In this document: positions 1 to 6,823 of the stretch, piece after piece | Layout of the letters: the number at the start of each line of letters is the position of its first letter | Position numbering within the stretch: position 1 is the first letter of the stretch | Origin: Paenibacillaceae bacterium | GTDB taxonomy: Bacteria; Bacillota; Clostridia; Lachnospirales; Lachnospiraceae | Length of the DNA stretch: 43,817 nucleotides | NCBI GenBank assembly: GCA_015057715.1 | Contig: SVDS01000016.1 | Location: 1 to 43,817 of the forward strand | Direction: 5' to 3' | Translations under genes and position numbers: made by a program | The notes under the pieces: generated by a model | What the model was told of the DNA's origin: nothing | Seen by the model: only the letters and a program-made list of their open reading frames with translations | Databases searched by the model: none

Positions 1-134
1 TCCCCCACTGATACACTATCCTTTATATCCTGTCCTTCAAAATCATATCCAATCTGCGCTGCTAAAAGTCTTACCACATCAATCGATAATGACCCATCCA
101 GATGCAGATGGAGGTCAGTTTCCGGTCGCTTCAT
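1..134 (-). CDS. Adenosine deaminase family protein, N-terminal fragment
   Basis: The first 44 residues of a protein that continues beyond the left edge. It begins MKRPETDLHLHLDGSLS. The HxHxDGS stretch is the N-terminal metal-binding motif of the adenosine deaminase family, which hydrolytically deaminates adenosine or related purines with zinc in the cytoplasm. The ATG lies six bases after a strong GGAGGG ribosome binding site. A promoter-like sequence sits just upstream, and the product has no evident role in the biosynthetic cluster, so this gene probably marks the cluster's downstream boundary. The substrate cannot be decided from this fragment; an adenine deaminase-like member of the same family is possible. 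Confidence 0.85.
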   Translation of the reverse strand, partial: MKRPETDLHLHLDGSLSIDVVRLLAAQIGYDFEGQDIKDSVSVG

Positions 135-162
135 AACGATCCCTCCTTCATTCAATGGAAAT

Positions 163-191
163 ATTCTACCATATAATAAGGAAAGCAACAA
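163..191 (-). promoter_or_regulatory. Candidate sigma-A-type promoter for the adenosine deaminase gene
   Basis: On the minus strand the 61-base gap after iorB reads TTGTTG, a 17-base spacer, then TAGAAT. The -35 box matches the consensus in 4 of 6 positions and the -10 box in 5 of 6. It would start transcription about 20 bases before the ribosome binding site of the adenosine deaminase gene. No hairpin terminator was seen between iorB and this promoter, so read-through from the cluster is also possible. The prediction rests on sequence match only. Confidence 0.45.
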
Positions 192-195
192 TTAT

Positions 196-762
196 TTATT
201 TTGACATTAACCCCATTTCAAAAGCTCTTAAGTTAATTTCAATCAAACGAGAGGGGACATTTTCCCTTATAGCTTCAAACCAGATCTCTTTTTTTGTATC
301 TGTAATTGCAGCCAATGCTCCTAATAAGACAGCATTAACAGTTTTAATACTGCCTGCTTTCTGTGCATATTCCAAAGCATTAACTGTATAAAGGTTGATT
401 GGTAATTTCTTCAGTCTTTCCTCCATCTTTTCAGGATATGGCACAGAATTAGTCACAACTGGCATTGGGTCAATTCTCTGAGTACTGACAATTAGTGAGC
501 CGTCAGATTTTAACCAGTCAATATAGCGTACACCTTCTAACCATTCAAATGCCAAAATTACATCCGCACTGCCCTTTTCTATAACAGGTGAATAGATATT
601 TTTACCAATTCGTACGTGAGTAATTACACTTCCTCCTCTTTGAGACATTCCATGTACTTCAGATATTTTAACTTCCAAATCTTTTTTTTGTGCCAGTGTA
701 CCAAGTATTTTGCTGGCTAGTAACGCACCTTGTCCACCCACTGCTGATATCAGAATATTCAT
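196..762 (-). CDS. iorB: Indolepyruvate:ferredoxin oxidoreductase, beta subunit
   Basis: A 188-aa protein, the usual length for IorB. It starts with the glycine-rich AVGGQGALLASKILG segment and carries the family motif EVHGMSQRGGSV at residues 37-48, as in the gamma domain of 2-oxoacid:ferredoxin oxidoreductases. With IorA it decarboxylates aryl pyruvates (indolepyruvate, phenylpyruvate, 4-hydroxyphenylpyruvate) to arylacetyl-CoA and reduces ferredoxin, in the cytoplasm under anaerobic conditions. Its ATG overlaps the iorA stop codon by four bases (ATGA), with GGAGG nine bases upstream, which indicates translational coupling. In this cluster the product may supply the polyketide starter unit; that role is inferred from position. 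Confidence 0.92.
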   Translation of the reverse strand: MNILISAVGGQGALLASKILGTLAQKKDLEVKISEVHGMSQRGGSVITHVRIGKNIYSPVIEKGSADVILAFEWLEGVRYIDWLKSDGSLIVSTQRIDPMPVVTNSVPYPEKMEERLKKLPINLYTVNALEYAQKAGSIKTVNAVLLGALAAITDTKKEIWFEAIRENVPSRLIEINLRAFEMGLMSK

Positions 763-2513
763 GGCTGATTACCTCCTACTGAGACGTTTTTTCTAATTGC
801 CTGAAAGCTGCATACCTGGGCACAGAGTCCACATCCGATACATAAAGCTGAATTTATTTCAGCCTTGTTGTTTTTAAAGGATATGGAAGGACAGCCAATG
901 GTCAGGCAAACTTTACAGCCTTTGCAATCACTTACTTTAAGAGGCTGTATGTGTTCAGAATTCCGATTCAATAATACACAAGGTCTTTTGGTTATAATCA
1001 GGGATGGTTCTTCCACCTGCGTTTCTGTTTTTATTATTTTTTCCAGATTAATAAGATCATAAGCATCTACAGTCTGAATTCGTTTGATTCCAATTGCGTC
1101 TGCCAGAGAACGATAATCAATTGCTTTGCTCTCTTCGCCTCGAATTGTATAACCTGTACCAGCATGATCCTGGTTTCCAGTCATTGCAGTGGTCTGATTA
1201 TCAAGCAATATAACCGTTACATTGCCCTTATTGTAAACTACATCAATTAATGCTGTTATTCCTGAATGAATAAAAGTTGAATCACCAATAACCGCCACAG
1301 TTTTTTTAGAAAAATCTGTTCCCCGCGCTTTTTCTGCCCCCAGAGCCATACCGATGCTGGCTCCCATGCAAATGGATGTATCCATGGCATTTAATGGAGG
1401 GAATGCAGCCAGCGTATAGCAGCCAATATCCCCCATGACGTGCAACTTTAACTTTTTGAGCACATAAAAAACACCCCTGTGATGGCAGCCAGGACATAAA
1501 ACCGGGGGTCTGGCAGGAATGTCTGTTGTCAGATCTGTTTCAATTGATTGGATCCTTTCACCTGATATGGCATTTCTGATTATCTCCGTATTTAATTCTC
1601 CAATAGTGGGAAAAACTTTTTTGCCGATTACGTTCAACCCCCATGTCTTGATTTTTTCCTCAAAGACAGGCTCTAACTCTTCGATAACATATACTTTTTT
1701 ACATTTTTTAATAAAATCAGTTATTTTATTTTCAGGCAATGGATAAGACATTCCAAGCTTTAAAAAAGACGCATCTGGAAATGCTTCTTTTGAATATTGG
1801 TAGGCAATTCCGCTGGAGATAATGCCAAACTCCAGATTTTTATATTCCACTTGATTTAGTGCAGTTATTTCCGCATATTTTTCAAGTGACCTTAATCGAT
1901 CTTCTGCTACCACTCTGCGTTTTTTTGCCACTGCGGGAGCAACAATGTATTTATTGGGATTCTGCTGATAATTTTTTAAAGATGGGCTCTGATTATTCTC
2001 TAATTTGACAATACTTCTGGAATGTGAAACTCTTGTGCTTAATCTTAGGATAACGGGAGTATCAAACGCTTCACTGATGTTCAGTGCATGACCAACAAAT
2101 TCTTTACATTCTGCACTGTCAGATGGTTCTATTACCGGAATCTTAGCAGCGATACCAAAATATCTGGTATCCTGCTCATTTTGTGAACTATGCTGACCTG
2201 GGTCATCAGCAACAGCAATAACTAAACCAGCATTGACACCTGGATAAGAAATCGACATAAAAGGGTCTGCGGCCACATTAAGTCCTACATGCTTCATTGA
2301 AACAAGAGTTCTTGCCCCCGCAATCGAAGCACCTATACCAACCTCCATTGCAACCTTTTCATTTGGTGACCATTCTGCATTAATTTCTTTATATTTAATT
2401 ATGTTTTCGGTAATTTCCGTACTGGGTGTTCCCGGATATCCAGTTGCCACGGTTATACCATATTCAAAGGCACCCCGGGCAACTGCTTCATTGCCTGATA
2501 ATATTTTTTTCAT
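759..2513 (-). CDS. iorA: Indolepyruvate:ferredoxin oxidoreductase, alpha subunit
   Basis: A 584-aa protein of typical IorA length. The N-terminus has the pyrimidine-domain motif TGYPGTPSTEI. The thiamine-diphosphate site is visible as MGDIGCYTLAAFPP and VIGDSTFIHSG followed by LLDNQTTAMTG. Two ferredoxin-type 4Fe-4S motifs close the protein: CKGCKVC with a later Cys-Pro, and CIGCGLCAQVC. It catalyses oxidative decarboxylation of aryl pyruvates to arylacetyl-CoA, passing electrons to ferredoxin. The gene overlaps paaK by 26 bases. Its ATG has only a distant GGGGG stretch about 14 bases upstream, so it probably depends on translation of paaK. The enzyme is oxygen-sensitive in studied species, which supports an anaerobic host. 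Confidence 0.95.
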   Translation of the reverse strand: MKKILSGNEAVARGAFEYGITVATGYPGTPSTEITENIIKYKEINAEWSPNEKVAMEVGIGASIAGARTLVSMKHVGLNVAADPFMSISYPGVNAGLVIAVADDPGQHSSQNEQDTRYFGIAAKIPVIEPSDSAECKEFVGHALNISEAFDTPVILRLSTRVSHSRSIVKLENNQSPSLKNYQQNPNKYIVAPAVAKKRRVVAEDRLRSLEKYAEITALNQVEYKNLEFGIISSGIAYQYSKEAFPDASFLKLGMSYPLPENKITDFIKKCKKVYVIEELEPVFEEKIKTWGLNVIGKKVFPTIGELNTEIIRNAISGERIQSIETDLTTDIPARPPVLCPGCHHRGVFYVLKKLKLHVMGDIGCYTLAAFPPLNAMDTSICMGASIGMALGAEKARGTDFSKKTVAVIGDSTFIHSGITALIDVVYNKGNVTVILLDNQTTAMTGNQDHAGTGYTIRGEESKAIDYRSLADAIGIKRIQTVDAYDLINLEKIIKTETQVEEPSLIITKRPCVLLNRNSEHIQPLKVSDCKGCKVCLTIGCPSISFKNNKAEINSALCIGCGLCAQVCSFQAIRKNVSVGGNQP

Positions 2514-3849
2514 ATAGTATGCTGTTTCCCCCTATTGGTTTTGATAGCAGTATCCTTCTATTATCTATTACTCTGACTGCCTTACCTTCACTGCGTTTAA
2601 TACTTTGAGGCTCAACAATATTAATTTTAGCTGCAATTCCAATAACACTCTCCAATTTTTTGGTAACCAAAGAGCTTAATTGATCCAGATTATTTGGATA
2701 TCCGGGCAAAATATAGTCATTAAGTTCGATGTTAATGTTTAAATGATCTAGATTATTAATACGATCAACTACAATCTGATAATGGGGACTGACTTCAGTA
2801 AAATTCAACAGTACTGATTCAATCTGGGTGGGAAATACATTAACGCCACGGATAATTAACATGTCATCAGTTCTTCCAACTGGTTTTGTCATCCTGGTAT
2901 GAGTTCTGCCGCAATCACATGGTTCTTTAGTCAGACTGCAGATATCTCCGGTTTTATATCTGATCAGAGGAATTCCTTCTTTGTTAATGGTTGTAATCAC
3001 CAGACAGCCAGGTTTACCTTCCGTAAGTACCTCCCCCGTGTCTGGATTAATTACTTCAGCAATATAACTATCCTCCCAAATATGTAACCCATTTTGACAA
3101 GCACATTCCTGAGAAACAGAAGGCCCCATAATTTCACTCAGACCGTAGATGTCAAATGCTTTTAATCCTAGCTGGGATTCAATCTTCTGCCTCATTTCCT
3201 CTGTCCACGGCTCAGCTCCGAAAATACCGGAAGTAAGACTTAGTTCATGCTTTTTTATCCCCATCTGTTTCATAGTATCGGCAAGATATAAAGCATAGGA
3301 CGGTGTACAGCATATGCAGGTACTTCTGAAATCTCTCAGCATATTTATTTGCCTTTCGGTATTTCCGGTAGATGCCGGAATTGCAATTGCACCAACCCGC
3401 TCAACCCCATAGTGCACTCCCAGCCCACCTGTAAACAACCCATAGCCATAACAATTTTGTATTCTTGAATCCTTTTTTACTCCAGCCATAATCAGACAGC
3501 GAGCCATATTTTCAGACCAGTTTTCAATATCAGTTCTGGTATACCCTACTACTGTCTGTTTACCAGTTGTTCCACTTGATGCATGTACCCGGATAATATC
3601 CTCCAAGGGGGAAGCAAACATACCAAATGGATAGGTTTTTCGCAAATCCTCCTTATCTGTAAATGGAAGATTTTTTAGATCATCCAGGGTGTTGATATCA
3701 GCTGCAGAAATTCCTTTTTCCGTCATTTTTCTCGCATAATACGGTACATGTTCGGCTACATTTTTAACGGTTTGTTTTAATCGATGAAGTTGCAGTTCAT
3801 GCAGCTGCTTTCGTTCCATACATTCTATTTCCGCATTCCAAAATTTCAT
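2488..3849 (-). CDS. paaK: Phenylacetate-CoA ligase (arylacetate-CoA ligase)
   Basis: A 453-aa member of the adenylate-forming superfamily in the PaaK group. It shows the phosphate-binding loop HASSGTTGKQTVVGY near residue 95, the YGLSEIMGPSVSQEC motif, and the C-terminal catalytic lysine in KRSEGKAVRVID (Lys423). It converts arylacetates to arylacetyl-CoA with ATP and CoA. The C-terminus runs about 20 residues beyond the usual RVIDNR end because the gene overlaps the start of iorA by 26 bases. The ribosome binding site CAGGAG is seven bases before the ATG. paaK next to iorAB is common in anaerobes, where it salvages arylacetates. Here the three genes follow a discrete acyltransferase by 36 bases, suggesting they feed arylacetyl-CoA to the PKS. 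Confidence 0.93.
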   Translation of the reverse strand: MKFWNAEIECMERKQLHELQLHRLKQTVKNVAEHVPYYARKMTEKGISAADINTLDDLKNLPFTDKEDLRKTYPFGMFASPLEDIIRVHASSGTTGKQTVVGYTRTDIENWSENMARCLIMAGVKKDSRIQNCYGYGLFTGGLGVHYGVERVGAIAIPASTGNTERQINMLRDFRSTCICCTPSYALYLADTMKQMGIKKHELSLTSGIFGAEPWTEEMRQKIESQLGLKAFDIYGLSEIMGPSVSQECACQNGLHIWEDSYIAEVINPDTGEVLTEGKPGCLVITTINKEGIPLIRYKTGDICSLTKEPCDCGRTHTRMTKPVGRTDDMLIIRGVNVFPTQIESVLLNFTEVSPHYQIVVDRINNLDHLNINIELNDYILPGYPNNLDQLSSLVTKKLESVIGIAAKINIVEPQSIKRSEGKAVRVIDNRRILLSKPIGGNSILYEKNIIRQ

Positions 3850-3885
3850 CCTTGGTCTCCTGTCTTTTATTTTTATTTGGTAATT

Positions 3886-4806
3886 CTACACCCTTTGAAA
3901 TCTTTCTTCACGGTTGATTTTTTTGATTGTTGTAAACTGCAAATCCAGATCAATTAATCTTGAAATTTTTGTTAATCCGCCATCCAGACCAACTTCTGCA
4001 AATTCTTCTATTCCCATATCTCTGATGGATAAAATTGTTGTTCTCCACATCATTGCCGATGACATATTCCGGATTAATTCCATTTTGAGCTTAGCGCTGC
4101 TATCGATCATATGTTGATCGTATACGGATAATATCGGGATGGATAAATTTTTCACTTCCAAACAATTAATATAATGGGCAAAAGACTCTATACCTGCCGC
4201 TCCTAAAGGACAGTGAAATGCATACCTGGTTTTCAACTTTTCAGCCCTGATTACTCCATCTGCAATGCACATTGAGAGAATGGTATCAATACCAGTCTCA
4301 ATTCCAGATATAGTAACACAATCATGATTGTTATCAATTGCCACATATACCATATCATTTAACTTTTTTTGGTCTATCATAGATGCTATCTGTTGAAAGC
4401 TTTTTCCTATAATCACTGCCATAGTCTGATTTGTAACCGTGTTAAGGCTTCTGTATTTTTCAATTTCTATCAGCATCCTTGCCCCGTCAGTAAAGCTGAC
4501 AGCACCTGTACAGGCGGCCGCAACAATTAACCCAAGGCTATAACCTACGAAAATACCAGGGCGATAACCTTTACTTATGTATGTTTCGTAGATTACATAA
4601 CCAATGGTATACACCGCCAGCCATTCAGTAATCATTTTATTATTTTCTGAAAACGTAAAGAGGTATTCTTTTATTTGGTACTTTAAAAGAACTGGATCCG
4701 TCAGGCATAATGTTTTGATTTTTTCTGTCTGTGCCTCGTTTAACGTGCTAAGAAGCGGCCGCACATCCACTCCCATTCCCTGAAAAAGAAAAGCCATGTT
4801 TTTCAA
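3886..4806 (-). CDS. Discrete acyltransferase, FabD-like fold, without the malonyl-binding Arg
   Basis: A 306-aa stand-alone acyltransferase of malonyltransferase length. The nucleophile is Ser90 in GYSLG, where FabD and AT domains have GHSLG. The catalytic His is His198 in YAFHCP. Aligned without gaps from Ser90 to E. coli FabD, the Arg that binds the malonyl carboxylate (Arg117) falls on Ile115, so the substrate is probably not a dicarboxylic acyl group. The start is TTG at 4804-4806 with GGAGGAG six bases upstream; the first internal ATG (codon 4) would be too far away. Its position before paaK-iorAB fits loading of arylacetyl-CoA onto a PKS carrier. The alternatives are an acyl hydrolase that cleans stalled carriers, or a trans-acting AT for the module with the dead AT. 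Confidence 0.85.
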   Translation of the reverse strand: MKNMAFLFQGMGVDVRPLLSTLNEAQTEKIKTLCLTDPVLLKYQIKEYLFTFSENNKMITEWLAVYTIGYVIYETYISKGYRPGIFVGYSLGLIVAAACTGAVSFTDGARMLIEIEKYRSLNTVTNQTMAVIIGKSFQQIASMIDQKKLNDMVYVAIDNNHDCVTISGIETGIDTILSMCIADGVIRAEKLKTRYAFHCPLGAAGIESFAHYINCLEVKNLSIPILSVYDQHMIDSSAKLKMELIRNMSSAMMWRTTILSIRDMGIEEFAEVGLDGGLTKISRLIDLDLQFTTIKKINREERFQRV

Positions 4807-4836
4807 TTATTACTCCTCCATTTCTCAATTTTATAA

Positions 4837-4898
4837 AAAAACATACCTTAATAGTTAATTCAGTGTTTCTCTGCATTTTACTATCAGGGTATGTTTTT
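4837..4898 (-). terminator. Long-loop terminator-like hairpin between ACP-aminotransferase and acyltransferase genes
   Basis: An 11-base perfect inverted repeat, AAAAACATACC with GGTATGTTTTT (arms 4888-4898 and 4837-4847), is separated by a 40-base loop. On the minus strand it begins six bases after the aminotransferase stop codon and runs into a T tract. It may terminate or attenuate the long transcript, so the acyltransferase, paaK and iorAB could be expressed at a lower level or separately. The loop is unusually long and the stem AT-rich, so efficiency is doubtful. A weak promoter-like pair (TTAACT, 17 bases, TATAAA) overlaps its downstream arm. The gap holds nothing else recognisable. Confidence 0.5.
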
Positions 4899-4903
4899 AA
4901 ACT

Positions 4904-6823
4904 TTATTGGAAAAATCCAGCATCTTTCATCTCATTAATGGTCTTTTTTACCGCATTAATAATATATTGAATATCTTCATTGCTATGCTCCGTTGATAAA
5001 AAGCAGTTTCGTCCCTCCCATACATAAATGCCCTTTTCCAGAAGGCCATAATAAAAAATTTCCTTTTCCAGATTAATGTTAAAGCGGAATAATGAGCTAA
5101 AATGATTAATATGAACCGGAACCTTCTCCAAATCAAAGAATTCATTTAATTCTGTAACCATCTCAGCGGTTTTCTGATTCAGATTATCGTATATCTGTGC
5201 TTTATTCTCTTTGATAAATTGTAAGACTGCATGTGCTGCCGTCATAGCTAATGGGTGATGACAAAAAGTGCCGGCAACAAACGTTCTCTTATCGTCGCAG
5301 GGAGGAACAGAATTATCACCAAACTTCCACATACCGCCGTCTATACTGTCTAAATATTCTCTTTTTCCAGCCAATATTCCGATTGGCATACCTCCGCCAA
5401 TCACCTTGCCATATGTAACTATGTCTGCCTTAACACCAAAATATTCCTGGGCTCCACCTGTGCAAATTCTAAAACCGGTAATGATCTCATCGAAAATCAG
5501 CGCAATATTGCACTGCTCAGTTACCGCTCTCAGCTTTTTAAGAAACGGGCCTGGCTGAAGGTCAGGTCGTCGGCTTTGCACTGGTTCCGTTAATACCGCA
5601 GCAATAATATCTGCATGAGACTCAATATAGCGCAGGGAATCCTCAGAATCATAATCCAGCAAAATAAGATCTCGTACCGAATTATCTGTTATTCCGGGAG
5701 TCAGTGAAATGGTATTTAAATCAGGGTCATCAGTAGGCATAGGTATTCCCAATACTCCATCATAGGTTCCATGAAAAGCACCCTTAAAACAGACAACCTT
5801 ATTTTTACCGGTAACTGCTCTTGCCACTCTGACCGCAAACATATCAGCCTCAGTGCCGGAATTGCAGAAAAATACTCTTTCTACACCAGTTAACTGAGCA
5901 ATGTCGCTGGCTACCTCTCCAGTCAGCCTGCCCATGGGCCCCAATGGCATTCCTTTTTCTAATTCAGCAAGTAAAGCCTTTTTAACAAAATCAGGATTGT
6001 GCCCAAACAGCAAAGCTCCGAATCCCATAGTTAAGTCAATCATTTCATTGCCATCTAAATCAACCAGTTTGTCTCCCCTGCCCTGATCAGCAATGATCTG
6101 ATACAGCATTTCTTTATAAAGCAGCCGAAAGCCTGCAGAATTCCGGTTACTTGCGTATACATGCCGATATTTTTGAGTCTGTTCTTTTGACGTTTTTGTC
6201 AGATTATTTACACGTTGTTCAATGTTTTTTATATAGGCCAGCTGAAGGGGAGGGACTTCATCCTCCTGATGCAATTCCATTTTCCGATAAGGTACGAAGT
6301 AATCCACCCGTTGCGCTGCAGTCTGTCTGCCTGGCTGCGGCTTTTGTTTTTGTGCAGGCTTAACGGCTTCTGGTTCTTTCTTTTTATTGGGCTCCGTTAT
6401 TAATTTTAAAATTTCATTTTGTTTCATAATGATATGATACTGACTGTCAAAAATCTTGACCAGATTCCCAAAATCAAGAGAATTACTATTAAGTGACGAA
6501 TCTATGGCAGGCAACATTTCCGATTCCACTGAATCAATTTCCTGAGTTTCCTCTTGTACCATTGAACTATTAATTACTATGTGTTCTGCAACCAGACGTA
6601 ATGTATTTAATGTAGTAAAAAAAATGTCTAATGGAATTACCAGTTGATAAATGGAATCAATCTGTTTGGATAAGGTTAACAACAAAATGGAATCCAGACC
6701 ATATGAAATCAATCTTCGGTCAATATCCATCGCTTCTTTTTCCATTCCTGAAATCATATGTATAATATCTTTTAATTCATCTGCAACTTTTAAAACTTCT
6801 GTCTGTTCCAGTTCCTTAATCAT
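4904..6823 (-). CDS. ACP-aminotransferase fusion, PKS beta-aminotransferase (AMT)
   Basis: A 639-aa two-domain protein. Residues 1-85 form an acyl carrier protein with the phosphopantetheine site Ser45 in YGLDSILLL. A Pro/Lys/Gln-rich linker follows at about 150-175. Residues about 200-639 are a class III aminotransferase of the glutamate-1-semialdehyde aminomutase-like group, with PLP lysine Lys473 in TYGKVIGGG and the LIFDEIITGFR motif. Such AMT domains in iturin-, microcystin- and microsclerodermin-type lines convert a carrier-bound beta-ketone to a beta-amine. The preceding gene encodes KS-AT without an ACP, so this ACP should complete that module. The ATG overlaps the KS-AT gene by eight bases, after GGAGG. 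Fusion with the ACP lets the intermediate be aminated in place. Confidence 0.92.
   Translation of the reverse strand: MIKELEQTEVLKVADELKDIIHMISGMEKEAMDIDRRLISYGLDSILLLTLSKQIDSIYQLVIPLDIFFTTLNTLRLVAEHIVINSSMVQEETQEIDSVESEMLPAIDSSLNSNSLDFGNLVKIFDSQYHIIMKQNEILKLITEPNKKKEPEAVKPAQKQKPQPGRQTAAQRVDYFVPYRKMELHQEDEVPPLQLAYIKNIEQRVNNLTKTSKEQTQKYRHVYASNRNSAGFRLLYKEMLYQIIADQGRGDKLVDLDGNEMIDLTMGFGALLFGHNPDFVKKALLAELEKGMPLGPMGRLTGEVASDIAQLTGVERVFFCNSGTEADMFAVRVARAVTGKNKVVCFKGAFHGTYDGVLGIPMPTDDPDLNTISLTPGITDNSVRDLILLDYDSEDSLRYIESHADIIAAVLTEPVQSRRPDLQPGPFLKKLRAVTEQCNIALIFDEIITGFRICTGGAQEYFGVKADIVTYGKVIGGGMPIGILAGKREYLDSIDGGMWKFGDNSVPPCDDKRTFVAGTFCHHPLAMTAAHAVLQFIKENKAQIYDNLNQKTAEMVTELNEFFDLEKVPVHINHFSSLFRFNINLEKEIFYYGLLEKGIYVWEGRNCFLSTEHSNEDIQYIINAVKKTINEMKDAGFFQ

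Noticed and set aside
5268-5558. Open frame of 96 codons on the plus strand
   Set aside because: It lies wholly inside the aminotransferase gene, has no ribosome binding site and no recognisable motif; other plus-strand frames, such as those at 11184, 14625 and 18127, are rejected for the same reasons.
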